NCBI GenBank assembly: GCA_951640165.1
Contig: OX621245.1
Coordinates: 25,226,330-25,290,329 of the forward strand
DNA length: 64,000 bases
Reading direction: 5' to 3'
Origin: Pseudoips prasinana
Taxonomy: Eukaryota > Arthropoda > Insecta > Lepidoptera > Nolidae
Positions 44,561 to 55,320 of the stretch are shown in pieces. Both the position numbers and the translations under genes were made by a program. Below the pieces are notes generated by a model. It saw nothing but the letters and a program-made list of their open reading frames with translations, had not been told where the DNA came from and searched no databases. The first letter of the stretch is position 1. Every line of letters begins with the position of its first letter.

Positions 44561-44732
44561 TTCCCAAATCAATTATCATGTCTGCGACTGTTACATGCAA
44601 GAGTGGAACATTTTGGTTAGAGTTTGTGCCATTAATATCTCAGTGAGAATTCTTAACTAGTGCAGACTGCTTGTACGAGAACAATGCTATTGTGATTTAT
44701 TTAATTGTAAGTAAGATACGTTAGATTTAGAA

Positions 44733-45055
44733 CTAGCTGTGCCCCGCGGTTTTACCCGCGTTAAACTTTACAATAGGTATACACAGCTCCTACCCCGTAA
44801 GATAAAATGTAGCCTATATGTTAACCCGACCTCTCAGTTATATTCATGCAAAATTTTAAGTAAATCCATGCAGTGCTTGTTGTGTTTAGCCCAGACATAC
44901 ATAAAGACAAACAGACAAAAATTCTAAAAACTATATTTTTGGCTTCGATATCGATTGTAGATAACGCCCCAAGTATCCTTTAAAAAAATATTCAATGTAC
45001 AGTTTTGACTTTCCTACGATTTTATTATATGTATAAATAATCTCTTATTTCTTGG
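44733..45055 (-). mobile_element. Helitron-like non-autonomous element, copy 2
   Basis: The plus strand starts CTAGCTGTGCCCCGCGGTTT and TACCCGCGTTAAAC, the reverse of a Helitron 3' end (stem plus CTAG). The interior matches 38830-39140 in reverse. Confidence 0.72.
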
Positions 45056-45104
45056 GCTCTACAATTTTTTTTAGATTCGACTGCTACCCTATTTAATGTC
45101 TATC

Positions 45105-45275
45105 TAACGGAATTGGCGAAAGCGTGACGAGAGCGGTACGTAAAAGTGTGATCAGGCGAGACAAATGGTAGTTGGGAGGGAGATATACGTAAGTAAACGT
45201 AGAATAAGAGAGAGTTACGTTTCGTTAATTACTATAGGGGCGACAGAGAGGTGCGAGCATATATTTTCTTTCTCT
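45105..45275. repeat. Purine-rich repeat, copy 1
   Basis: AAAGTGTGATCAGGCGAG, GTTGGGAGGGAGATATACGT, AGAGAGAGTTACGT and CGACAGAGAGGTG recur in order at 63850-64000. No head, tail or frame is seen. Confidence 0.7.
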
Positions 45276-45491
45276 CATAATTACGGTTCGTATCTTCGTT
45301 TTACTTCAGCAATTGAGTCTTATGTACGCTATTTTTTATGATATGTTCACAGTGCACTCTTTACATTGTACATGAGACGTAATTAGGTTTTAAGCACGAT
45401 TTCATAGACTACTTCTTAAAGTTGGTCACAGCCGCATTTTACGATATTGCTTCGATATTCTATCTATCAAAAGGCGGTAAAACTAGTTGGT

Positions 45492-45551
45492 AGAAGATAA
45501 AAAAAAACTATAGAAGAAGTGGTCTTATTCTATAGTTTATTTTTATCTTCT
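45492..45551. repeat. 22-bp inverted repeat
   Basis: 45492-45513 and 45530-45551 are inverted copies with one mismatch and a 16-nt spacer. Confidence 0.85.
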
Positions 45552-45744
45552 TAATAGATATTAAATGTTATTTATTTCGTAAGCTCACAGAGACGGATTT
45601 GCTTATTTGCTAATTGTTAAAATGTTTGTATGAATACTTATGTTAAGTTAATTACAAATTGGTCAAAGGTAACTTGCGCGGCATATTTGCTGAAATCAAA
45701 TAGATCTGGCCATAAAATTCCTAATCTAATTTTTCGGTTCGACC

Positions 45745-47057
45745 TTTTTTTTTTTTTTTTTATAATGCAGTGGGAATGCTAATGCATGCCACCCGCAAAA
45801 AGTGTCTGCGGGTGGGTATGTCGGACTCGCACCGACTAAACCTAACCTGCCGTGGACTTCTTCTGGCGCCTGATAGGGGGGCCCGGGAACGCGGGTATGC
45901 TGCTCCGGTGCCCCCCTTTTGCGCCGTGTCCCAGGTGGTCGGGACACGCACCCGGGGAGAGCTGTGGGTTGCCCTCCCCATTTGCCGACTCCTGCCAGTA
46001 CGGCACAGCGACTGCGCCACAAACAGTTTGCTGTCTTCCCGGGGCTGCTTGCACGTGGCGGCAGTAGAGGACACTTCTCATACTGCCACCGCAGCCCCGA
46101 GGGGAGTTGGGCTAACGGCTGCCGCCGCCACCCCGACGCCTCCTCCGCCTACGAGCGGGATCTGCTCTTTCCCGATCCCGTTCGGCGGCCTCCTTCTGCA
46201 GCAGAACTGCCTCACAGAAGGAGACCACGGCGTCCCATTTGGTGGAGTCGCCAGCCAGCATCGCATACACGACTGCTGGCGGCGAAAGATCCCGTCCGAT
46301 CTCAGCGACCAGGACTCGTCTCTCGGCCTCCCAGGCCGGGCACTCCTCCAGCATATGCTGAGCAGAGTCCAGGTCGCTCCCGCAATGGTGACAATGTGTC
46401 GTCACTTCTCGGCCGATCCGGCACAGATACTCACCGAAACACCCGTGTCCGGTGAGTATCTGTGTCAGTCTGTAGGTGACGCAACCGCCCTTCCTTCCCA
46501 CCCAGGCCTCGAGGTGAGGTAGGATAGCACCGACGGCACGTTGGCGCGCGTTCAGCCGCAACTCAAGCCTTGCGCGCCACTGTGTTAGTACGCGCCGGTG
46601 TGCATCCCGCCTATAGGCAACGAGCGTCTGCTCTGGCGCCTCACCGCTCTCCCGGCGGACGCGGATCTCGGTGTAAACCGTCGCGTCGACTGCCGCCAGG
46701 AGATCAAACGGCGGAAAGTGCGCCAGGACTGTCGCCGCCTCAAAGGATACCATCCGGTATCCTCGTGCGATCCGTATGGCCACCACACGCTGCAAGCTGT
46801 TCAAAATAGCCCTGCAGCGGGAGGCGCCCGTCAGGCGTTCAGACCAGACGGGCGCCCCATAAAGGACCATGGATCGCCCGACACCTCCGTAGAGGCGGCG
46901 AACTTCTTCCCTGGGACCCCCGAGGTTCGGCAAAAGCCGGTGTAACGCACCGGTTACCCGGCGCACTCGGGGGGCCAGACGCTCGAAATGCTCCTCGAAG
47001 CCCTATCGGCTGTCTAGGGTGAGGCCCAGGTACTTCATGTACCGCCCCACCCTGACC
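45745..47057 (-). mobile_element. 5'-truncated R1-clade LINE with 13-bp target duplication
   Basis: A T run (minus-strand poly-A) at 45745-45760 marks the 3' end. TTTCGGTTCGACC occurs on both sides (45732-45744 and 47058-47070). The element carries the end of ORF2 and a GC-rich 3' UTR. It is markedly GC-richer than its surroundings. Confidence 0.92.
46112..47057 (-). pseudogene. R1-type ORF2 C-terminal region
   Basis: From the truncation point the frame reads VGRYMKYLGLTLDSR, a stop at 47003-47005, then the 284-residue stretch to 46112. It includes the RT connection region (LYGAPVWSERL, LNSLQRVVAIRIARGYRMVS, LPPFDLLA-like) and a C-terminal cysteine/histidine region with LTQILTGHGCFGEYLCRIGR and HCHHCGSDLDSAQHMLEECP, typical of R1-clade LINEs. 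It ends in an arginine/glycine-rich tail. The RT active site is missing, so this is only the end of the gene, and it carries at least one nonsense change. Confidence 0.88.
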
Positions 47058-47509
47058 TTTCGGTTCGACCTAGGATCTGAACCTAAGATCTCATCACGAT
47101 TATCGACTGAATTGAAAATTTTCAGAACGTCGTGAATATATATTTTTACAACAAACAAATATATGTAACTATTGTCACAGAGGGTCATAGGGTGGGAACC
47201 GATGCTTAAAGTACATTCCGAGAGTGGTCCTTAAGCCCACCAGATACTGAATCAAACGTTACTAAATAAAGATAATTAGGTATGGAAAACGATCCCGCGA
47301 TCTCCCTAGATATTATTAAACATAATTACTTCAAAACTCGACCATAAACTAACAATAATGGTAGTAAAAACTATTTCCCATCGAATAAAAAAAAAGAATT
47401 ATCAAAATAAATAATTACTGTAAAATGAAACCACTTCTACTGTTCTAAACATTACCGATTTAAAAAAAAACTATCTTTTCATTTTCTATTCGACGAATAC
47501 GATTTCAGA

Positions 47510-47738
47510 CGACTAGCGACAGGACTGGAAAGAAGTCAGGTACACAACCGATGGCTTTACGTGGACCGGTGCCTCGGAAAGCACGGCTGTATAATATTGC
47601 CAACTACTTGACTTCGGGCTGATACTGATTTTCTCTAAGGAAAAACCTCAAAATCACTTTTTTGCCCGACCTGGGATTTGAACGTAGGACCTCATTCTCT
47701 ACACTTGACCGCGCTAGCGCTAGATCAACGAGGTAGTC
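47510..47738 (-). mobile_element. tRNA-headed SINE, family A, copy 3 (truncated)
   Basis: It keeps the minus-strand head (CCTCGTTGATCTAGCGCTAG, GTTCAAATCCCAGGTCGG) and the first 150 bp of body to the GTCGCTAGTCG block, but lacks the tail. Confidence 0.8.
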
Positions 47739-47752
47739 AAATTACTTACTTA

Positions 47753-47982
47753 TCGTATGGGCAGTGGTTACCCTAGTGTCAGAGTTGTTCAAGCCGCCCA
47801 GTAGGCCTCTGACATGGCTTAACGAAACACTACAACTGGGGCCGATAGCTTAACGTGCCCTCCGAAGCACGAAGTCACTCAGAAATCTAAACCACTTTGG
47901 CGGTCCCCCATCCATGGACTGACCGCGAGCCTGTTGCTTAACCTCGTCAATCAGACCGGTGAGAGCATCTGGCTGTATAATA
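47753..47982 (-). mobile_element. SINE with a 5S-rRNA-like head, copy 2
   Basis: The reverse complement of 19740-19990: CAGATGCTCTCACCGGTCTG, GACGAGGTTAAGCAACAGGC, GCGGTCAGTCCATGGATGGG and GACCGCCAAAGTGG preserve the 5S-like block. The end GGGTAACCACTGCCCATACG matches as well. Confidence 0.7.
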
Positions 47983-48055
47983 TATGTTTTTGTATTTTAT
48001 TATGTTTGTATTTTCTGTCTATGGGTCGCAATTAGTTACCCGAAACATATTTTAT

Positions 48056-48110
48056 TAACCGACTTCAAAAGGAGGAGGTTCTCAAGTTCACCGGTTTTTT
48101 TTATGTTTGT
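48056..48110 (+). repeat. Dispersed ACCGACTTCAAAA motif
   Basis: AACCGACTTCAAAAGGAGGA followed by GGTTCTCAAGTTCACCGG. Reversed relatives lie at about 58243-58270 and 58432-58465. It looks like the end of a dispersed element, not further assignable. Confidence 0.5.
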
Positions 48111-48583
48111 TTTTATTTATGATGAGCGCCAAAGTTGAATTAATAATTGTTTTAATAGAATTTGGTTTGAAATCATTCCCCCTAAATTACAATCGGATTA
48201 TAAATAGCTTTATTATTGTTAAGGGAGTGCCAATCAAGACCCCATATCACATGATTCCAAACATAGTTGACGATGGGTGTAATACATCTCCCACTCCGCT
48301 GGGGAAAGGCGAATGCTATGTCAGCTCCACGTCTCTCCGGAGAGCTTGTTCATATTTGTACACCGTGAAATTGGAACTAAAATAACAATTGAGGTGAAGA
48401 ATAGACGTATAGTTCAAAAGGTTGTTTGTTCAGTGAAGATTTCTTTGTCTAGCGAGGTATTTTTTTCTATTAGGTTTAATCAATAGTTTAACATTGTTTA
48501 TATATGCTTGGAAATGAGATAAGGATCCGTGAAGATGATAATTACTCATTTGGTTAACTGATACTTATGATAATTATAGTATG

Positions 48584-48962
48584 ACTGCCTCGTTGGTCTC
48601 TGCGGGTAAACGGTAGCGTATTTACCCGCAGAGAACAAGGGCCTGGATTCAAATCCCGGGTCGGGCCAAAAGTGATTTTGGGACTTGTCTGTAAAAAGAA
48701 AAATTTCTCGGCATGAGCCCGAAATCTAGGAGTTGGCGGTATTATACCCCCGTGCCTCGGAGAGCACGTAAAGCCGTCGGTCCTGTACCTGACATCTTTC
48801 CAGTCGTGTCGCAAGTCGTCCCATCGGATCATAAGAGTGATGGAATAGAAAGTGCTCCTGTGTTTGCGCACACACTTGTGCACTATAATATGTCCCACGC
48901 AGGTGGCTAATCTCTATTGAGACTGGCCGCCGTGTCTGAAATTCGGCTAGGAGGAGATTATT
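48584..48962 (+). mobile_element. tRNA-headed SINE, family A, copy 4 (full length)
   Basis: Head CTGCCTCGTTGGTCT with an added TGCGGGTAAACGGTAGCG pair, B box GGATTCAAATCCCGGGTCGG, then the full body to ACTGGCCGCCGTG and GAAATTCGGCTAGGAGG. It is the most complete forward copy. The extra TACCCGCAGAGA / TCTGCGGGTAAA inverted pair replaces the anticodon arm. Confidence 0.87.
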
Positions 48963-49093
48963 TTATTTTTACTAGATACATACATTTACTCACGCCTGTT
49001 GCAGTTTCTTTGAGGTAGCTCTTTTACATAATTATATTGCCGTTGCAAACTTTCGCATATCGTTTGATTCATCTGTCTCGTTTGTATTCATTA

Positions 49094-49265
49094 CTAGCTG
49101 TGCCCCGCAGTTTTACGCACGTTACACTTATTTTATAGCCTATTTGTTATTCGGATATGTAAGTTATATTACTACAATGTTTCATCAAAATCTGTCCGGT
49201 AGTTTTTGCGTGAAGAAGTAATAAACATACACACTCAAAAAATTTGTCTTTATAATAATAGTGTG
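49094..49265 (-). mobile_element. Helitron-like non-autonomous element, copy 3
   Basis: It starts CTAGCTGTGCCCCGCAGTTT on the plus strand (reverse of a 3' end) and has TTTCATCAAAATCTGTCCGG and TTTTTGCGTGAAGAAGTAAT, matching 60193-60380. Confidence 0.65.
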
Positions 49266-50191
49266 ATGTTCTTCAAGTTACTTTCATCTTCGTCTAGGTT
49301 GCTAATGCCTAGCAACTGTCAACAACATCCTCTTCAAGGCTGAATCTCAGAGTTAATCAATTCATCCCATTTCCGAGATTAAAATAGCCGGCAAAATACC
49401 AATCCCATTAAATCCAACTGCAACCAAAGTTATTCGTGTTATTCGGTTCGTTAAACATCAGCTCGGTAAATGTGGTTATTTAAAAAATGAATTTATCTTA
49501 TTATTCGGGTTCCTCAAACATTATTATCGAAGCGTTTTTTGATAAAATTGAGAATATTTCATATTTATTTTGTTTTTGTATCGGTATTTATCAATGACGT
49601 TTTTTTTTTGGTCTCGGACAAATAATAGAACCTAAATGTTTAACGCTCACTAAAACCATCGAGAAGTTCGTTACTTAATGATCTAATTACTACTAAAATT
49701 ATTATTTTGATTAATTTGTATGTTTTTTATATCTTCTTAATTATCCAATAGGACTTTTTTCAACAACACCTGCATTAGGGAAATAAATATCTGTGTCACG
49801 GGGTACTTTAAAAACATATAATTGATAGAACAACTATTTATGTTTTATTATTTTTTCCACATACATTCCATATAATATTGTCACATCCTACGTTTATGTC
49901 CTAAGCGGAATAACGAAAGCGCCGGAACAGTTAGATAATAAAACCTAAACGTTCCGGGACCTTCGTGATACTTTGAGTTGAGTTTCCAAGCATTAAAATG
50001 TATGTATGTACTGTAAATTGGGTACATGTCGTCCTGTCTTCCGAACTTTATTACCCTAACGTTTCAAGTTTGGAGCACTAGGCCTAGATGTATGACCTAT
50101 TCACATGTATTCAAATGCAAGTTTAAAATTTATTAAACAAGATCAAAGTTCAGCTAGCAACATATTACTTCATCAGGAGTTCAAAAGCCAT
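49266..50191. other. DNA with a family-C SINE tail, otherwise unassigned
   Basis: 49755-49850 (CACCTGCATTAGGGAAATAA, CTGTGTCACGGGGTACTTTA) is a minus-strand 3' fragment of the family-C SINE. The rest shows no recognised gene. Confidence 0.5.
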
Positions 50192-50330
50192 ACAATAACG
50201 GGTTGGCTTGGATGGTAAATACTTGCCTTTCACGCTGTAGGTAGAGGGTTCGATTCCCACCGAGGACAAAAACTGTGTACATGAAGATATCTGTTTGTGC
50301 TGAGTCTGGGTGTAATCATCACTGGGTGTG
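50192..50330 (+). mobile_element. tRNA-headed SINE, family D, copy 3 (truncated)
   Basis: Head ACGGGTTGGCTTGGATGGTA, B box AGAGGGTTCGATTCCCACC, body to CTGAGTCTGGGTGTAATCAT, then cut by the palindrome at 50317. Confidence 0.8.
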
Positions 50331-50397
50331 TATGTTTGTTATTTCTTCATGTCTCGTTTAGACATGAAGAAATACCAAACACACACACCCAGTGATG
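50317..50397. repeat. 38-bp palindrome at the end of SINE D
   Basis: 50317-50354 and 50360-50397 are inverted copies (36 of 38 bases match) with spacer CGTTT. The palindrome joins SINE D to the Helitron-like end that follows. Confidence 0.93.
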
Positions 50398-50530
50398 AGC
50401 GGAGTGAGTGAGTGAGTGAGTGCTGGAGCGATTTTAATAAAACTTGGTATGGACTTAGCTGATACCCTGGATTAACACATAGACTATAATTTATAAAGTT
50501 TAACGCGGGTAGACTGTGAGGCGTAGCTAG
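50398..50530 (+). mobile_element. Helitron-like non-autonomous element, copy 4
   Basis: After a GAGT microsatellite come GCGATTTTAATAAAACTTGG, TAAAGTTTAACGCGGGTAGA and an end at GTAGCTAG followed by T. The terminal stem is decayed. Confidence 0.6.
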
Positions 50531-50840
50531 TTATCTATATAAGTATGTGTTTACAAAAGAAAAGTAGTATAATTGTAGTATTTCAGACGTCTCGTTTCCG
50601 TAATACAAGCTATTAGGAACAGCCCAGGATATTAGGAACCATTAAATAAACATATTTAATTATTTTTATATATTTCATAAAAGGGCTACCTTAAACATGA
50701 AGTTTCATGTCCCTGTATGCGATCTGAGCGACGATATACTTAATCACTTTCTGAACGTGTGTGGCTAATTGCGCGCGGATGCGCAAATTCGCGGAAACAA
50801 CTTTTCTATACTTATTGATAAGAAAAATAATCAAAGTATA
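50531..50840. other. DNA without recognisable gene
   Basis: The TA target of the next element is at 50839-50840. Nothing else is recognised. Confidence 0.4.
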
Positions 50841-51348
50841 GGGGAGGTAGGGGAGGAACGGGCAGTCGGGAGACATGGGCACCCCCCTTTTATTCTGATC
50901 CGGTCACAGATTTAAATTTTTCTCTAATTTGATAGTTTACTTTACCGACTGGCAAGACTTTCCATCCATAGACTATATGTAATTTCTATCAGTTGTTAAA
51001 CAGAGACTCGTTTAAAGGTTATGCGGTCGTAAAAGTGAATATTTTTGGTGGTTTGAGATCGTGTTAAAGAGAAAACTAACCAAAGGTTTGTCTATTTTTA
51101 TATGTATATCTATTCTTTATTTACTAACTTATAAATTAAACTGAAATTCACGCTTAGATACCTAAATGAAAACAAATACCGGAAACTTATGTCGAAAATG
51201 TATACAGAGGGAGCAATGGACATTCTGATGTGAGGGAGGTTTGGGCATGCCCAAGGCTCCCTGCTATATGTTGAGTATAGGAAGATTTATTAAAATTCTA
51301 ATTTCCTGCTTTAATTATACTATTTCAATTATTTTTAATTACAGAGAG

Positions 51349-51429
51349 ATGTCGATTAAATTCAAAAAGAAAGGTATGCGGCGGGAAATTCCTAAAGATT
51401 TGATATTACGAGCCATATTATCATGTTAA
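51349..51429 (+). pseudogene. pogo-like transposase N-terminus (HTH remnant)
   Basis: The 26-codon stretch MSIKFKKKGMRREIPKDLIL followed by RAILSC resembles the start of psq-type DNA-binding regions of pogo-like transposases (basic start, then PKDLLLKA-like helix). A stop follows at 51427. The next 60 codons are degenerate. Confidence 0.5.
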
Positions 51430-51593
51430 GGTATCAAAAGGATCAAAAATAAAAACAACAGCTGATTAATATCAAATCCCTTGATTAAATTCGCAACTGT
51501 AGAGAGAAGCAGGAAAAGAAGGTTCTTAAAAATATAGAGAAGATTATTTAGATTCCACCAGAACTAACATTGAATTGAGTAAAGAAAAGGTAA

Positions 51594-52041
51594 ATGAGCA
51601 GTAGTGATAGTGATATAGAAAATGTTTTACTCGCTGACAGTTCTGATGGATCATTTGTTGGAGAAACGTCAGAAGACGAGTTAGATGAAGATGATGTGAT
51701 AATGATTGACAGATTTCAAATGAATGATTTTCTGCACGTTAAATTTAATACAAAAAAGACTTTTCAAATGAATGATTTTTTGCACGTTAAATTTAATACA
51801 AAAAAGACTGTTGTGCACTATGTCGGCCGAATCAATGACGTTAGTCATACCATGACCACAATTAAATTTATGAGGCTGGGTAAGATAAGAAACACCTTAT
51901 TTTCCTGAAGTAGATGATATAGCAAGTGTTCCACTAGAAGACATCAAAACTAAATTGCCTGGACATGCAATAAAACCAAACATCGTAGCTCTAAGTACTC
52001 ATTTAATAAACCTTTCTGGGTTGTACCCTTATCTTAGATAA
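51594..52041 (+). pseudogene. pogo-like transposase C-terminal region
   Basis: A 104-codon frame begins MSSSDSDIENVLLADSSDGS, an acidic linker (SEDELDEDDVIMID), followed by NDFLHVKFNTKKT and VVHYVGRINDVSHTMTTIKF. That pattern (a W/F-x-V-K-F ... KKTxxHYVGxI block) is common at the C-terminus of jerky/pogo-type transposases. FQMNDFLHVKFNTKKT is repeated exactly in tandem (48-nt units at 51714 and 51762). Near 51898 the frame shifts; the other frame carries YFPEVDDIASVPLEDIKTKL and ends at 52041. No catalytic domain is present, so it cannot act as a transposase. Confidence 0.6.
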
Positions 52042-52385
52042 GATACTATTTAAGATTTTGTTTTATTTGTTGTTTACTTTTATTTATAATATTATATTAT
52101 TATATTTTTCTGTTATGGATATAAAGTGTTTTATAGGCCATGCCCAAGCCTCCCACAGGGGTGTCCAAACCTCCCTATGGCAGGGAGGTTTGGGCAGTTG
52201 GACTTAATTTTTGAAATTATCTCGTAATGTTAAGGCTCATTATAATTTTAAGAAAATTCTATCTAATATATCTAGCCAAATGTGTGGTGCAATTAGAATT
52301 GGCATTAAATGTTGATTATCTATAAAATCTGATTTTTTATACATTAAATTGTTAAAAAGTGCCCATCCCTCCCCTACCTCCCCTA

Positions 52386-53489
52386 CATGGTATTATATAT
52401 TAGCTTGGGTCTTAAAATATATCAAAAACTATGTGTGTAAAATATGTATGTATATATGTTTATTTGGCTTATGATAAATTTTGAACAGAAAAGCGATAAC
52501 ATTTTTGGAAACAGGTCATAACCCATCCCTATTACTTATCGGTAAATACTTTTTACCATTTTGCCTAGCACCTGACCATTCATAAAAGGGACCGGAAAAT
52601 CCCCCAAAGTAAATGGTCACAATCAAAAAGAAGTATCCGAACAATATGAACGCCGTTCAAAGGTTCACTTTTCTTTTGGTAAAGATATAAGTCACCATAG
52701 ATACATTTGTGTGCTTAATGGAAAAGAAATCTTCAACATTCACACAATAGGATGAATTGAATCAGTTATGAATTTACCTGTCAAACTGAATAGGATTTCT
52801 AAGGCGGCTCTTTGTGACATCGAAATGGATTTATTTTGTGCAGCTTTAAGACAGAATCGAAACTACTGATCCGTATAGTTACCTGAATTATTTAAATGTT
52901 ATGTATAGCAATATAGTTGTTTAAACATGTTCATACTCAAACTCAAAAGTCATTTCTTCCGTTAAAATATTACATTTGTTTGGAATCGTCAATTTTTTTT
53001 ACCCAACCCTGCAGTGTATGACGTGGCAGCTACTGAGAAACACTGCCAGAAAACTCAGTAGGAATCCTTTTTTTAAATATTTATTTCTTAATCTAAGATT
53101 ACATTGTATGTACCTAAACGTGTTAATCTAGAGTGAATCAATCCCATAACGTATTTAACTAAAATAATCAGAAAAGGAATAGCAAACATTTAAATAATTT
53201 AAGCAACTGTATCAATCCGCGACTCTATTTTCAAAAGCGGCTGCAACTTTTCCATGGTTAAATCAATTTTCAAGTGACAATACTAGTACCATTTCACTTA
53301 AATTATATTTCAGAAGATGAAAATAGCCACATCCTATGTTTCGCATTTATGACTGTACGAACAAGGTGTAACCAGAACCAAAAGTTCAAGCTTATGATGT
53401 GTCTCTATTCCAATGATCTTAACAAAAATTCCGATCACCTCAAATGTTGTGCATAGTGATTTTTTTGTCAAGATCATTTTTTTTAACAC
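52386..53489. other. DNA without recognisable gene
   Basis: A stretch around 53010-53065 (CCCTGCAGTGTATGACGTGG, CACTGCCAGAAAACTCAGTA) looks like a dispersed repeat but no second copy is seen. Short frames here have no domain. Confidence 0.4.
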
Positions 53490-53708
53490 AGATCATCCTA
53501 GCCCCAAACTAAGCAAAGCTTGTACTATGGGTGCCAGGCGACGATATACATATTTATATAGATAAATAAATACTTATATACACAGAAAACATCCATGACT
53601 CAGAAACAAATATTCGTGCTCATCACACAAATATTTGCACTTACCGGGATTCGAACCCAGGACCACCAGCTTCGTAGGCAGGATCACTACCAACTAGGCT
53701 ACGGTTAT
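53490..53708 (-). mobile_element. tRNA-headed SINE, family B, copy 2
   Basis: On the minus strand: head CCGTAGCCTAGTTGGTAGTG, B box CCTGGGTTCGAATCCCGG, body identical in layout to 32098-32340 and ending TTTGGGGCTAGGATGATCTG. Both pol III boxes are close to consensus. Confidence 0.87.
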
Positions 53709-54089
53709 ACGCTATTATAACACATCACTAAGCAATACCGTGCAGTTTAAGAGTGCTTTAGCCGCCTAATTACTGTATTTCCCCACGACATTACATCATA
53801 GATTTGTTTATGCGTACGTGATAATGCTATGCATATAAAGAAAAGATGACGCGTTAAAAAAAAGGTTGCCTGGAAGATATCGCTTTTAGCGATAAGCCCG
53901 CCAATTGTTTTAACATTACTGTTGTTTATTTCTCTGGGTTGTAGATTATTTGACCCAGTAAAGTGTTTTTATTATTTATTAAGAATCATGTTTTTGAAGA
54001 ATTAGAAATATATAGTTATATTCACTGAAATTGTATTAATATGCGAACCTTTGGACCAGCAAACGCGGCTCAATGCTGATGATGATGAT
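53709..54089. other. AT-rich DNA without recognisable gene
   Basis: Nothing can be supported here apart from an ATG triplet run (GATGATGATGATG) near 54078. Confidence 0.4.
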
Positions 54090-54383
54090 GTCCTTCCAGC
54101 CGAATTTCGATCACGGCGGCCAGTCTCAATGGAGATTAGCCAATTGTGCTGGACTATTATAGTACACAAGTGTGTGCGCAAACACAGGGGCACTTTCTAT
54201 TCCATCAATCTCATGATCCGATGGGACGACTAGCGACACGACCGGAAAGAGGTCATGTACAGGACCGACGGCTTTACGTGGTCTCCGAGGCACGGGAGTG
54301 TAATGCCGCTAGCTCCCAGACTTCGGGCTAATACTGAAAATGTTTTTTACGGAAAAATCGCTACCGCTAGACCAACGAGGCGG
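54090..54383 (-). mobile_element. tRNA-headed SINE, family A, copy 5 (B box deleted)
   Basis: The minus strand begins GCCTCGTTGGTCTAGCGGTA and then jumps directly to the body (TTTTTCCGTAAAAAACATTT), so the part of the head with the B box is deleted. The rest of the body is complete to GCCGTGATCGAAATTCGGCT. Confidence 0.82.
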
Positions 54384-54945
54384 CTCAATAGTCATTGCAC
54401 GTACCATCTATGCCACGCCAGTGGACACAACACAAAAACCGATCTTACTGCCAACATAATGAAGTCGACTTCAAGTTCAAAGTGTATGGCCTGAAATCTA
54501 CAGCAGCATTGTTACGTTTAAAGGTTCCAAGATTTGTATCCTGACTGGCCAGTAACTTATAGAAAGTTTTAACGGTTAGAACTTGTATTTTGTGAGTGTT
54601 CCTCGACTTTATTGCTGACTTTACTATTGAATGGAAGAAGTAACTTACAGCACAAAACCAGCTATTGACAGTTAAACTTTTAATACGGAAACTGCTAAGA
54701 GGAATATAAAGGAATCAAATAAAATAGGCAACTTTCGGTGAAGTTAGTTAATGTTACTGGAGTTACTGGACTGCTTGAGTTATTAAACTAGAGGGGGTTT
54801 AGGAGTTTGTAGTAGTTTTGTAACTCTGAACTTTTTATATCTCGTCAAATAATTAATAATGATATGATAATGATGTGAAATTATCTGTTATTTTGTTTAT
54901 CAATGGGAATTAAAATTCCCATCCCATAAAACTGATTGCTTCTCC
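54384..54945. other. DNA without recognisable gene
   Basis: No domain, head or terminal repeat recognised. Confidence 0.4.
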
Positions 54946-55320
54946 AACTCCTTCACTGTTCAGGCGGTTAGGCTGTGGAACTCTCTTCCGCCTATCATTC
55001 GAAACTGTAATACAATCTCCAAATTTACAAAAACGTTAAAAGAACACTACCTCTCCTATTTGCCTTAGATATATGTATTTTATGTAGTTTATTATTTAAA
55101 ATTATGTATGTATTTATGTATATGTGTATTTTTATCGTATGTATGTATATCATCCTACATACTCATATCTTCCTCTCTTCCAAAATCTCCTCTTGCAGGT
55201 CTACTGGAAGAGATTTCTTTAGAAATAAGTAGTACCTTTGTACAGTGTCTTCTCTTGTTTATTCTTTCTTTCTTTTATACTTTTAGTATGTACATAAATT
55301 GGAAATAAATAAATTTAATA
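54946..55320 (+). mobile_element. LINE 3' end (CR1/Jockey-like)
   Basis: The 40 codons before the stop at 55066 read NSFTVQAVRLWNSLPPIIRN, then CNTISKFTKTLKEHYLSYLP, the RLWNSLP block plus FKxxLKxxYL ending of a LINE ORF2. A 3' UTR rich in TATGTA runs to TTGGAAATAAATAAATTTAA. The copy is 5'-truncated. Confidence 0.78.

Larger units (their letters stand above)
50841..52383 (+). mobile_element. Internally deleted pogo-like DNA transposon with G-rich TIRs
   Basis: The left end GGGGAGGTAGGGGAGGAACG and the right end, complement of CCCTCCCCTACCTCCCC, form inverted repeats, each immediately flanked by TA (50839-50840 and 52384-52385). A second inverted pair (GGGAGGTTTGGGCATGCCCA near 51235 and the GGCCATGCCCAAGCCTCCC block near 52137) lies inside. 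The coding relics are the first part of a psq-type helix-turn-helix region and the C-terminal end of a transposase, with the catalytic middle missing. TA targets, the HTH and the C-terminal segment fit the pogo/jerky branch of Tc1/mariner; the assignment is inferred. Confidence 0.7.

Noticed and set aside
45726..46522. Several long overlapping frames (up to 250 codons) on the plus strand
   Set aside because: They are antisense to the R1-type ORF2 end and its GC-rich 3' UTR; the minus-strand frame alone shows family motifs.
53274..53456. Possible exon after TTTCAG at about 53311
   Set aside because: A short frame with no recognisable protein and no donor site; not supportable.
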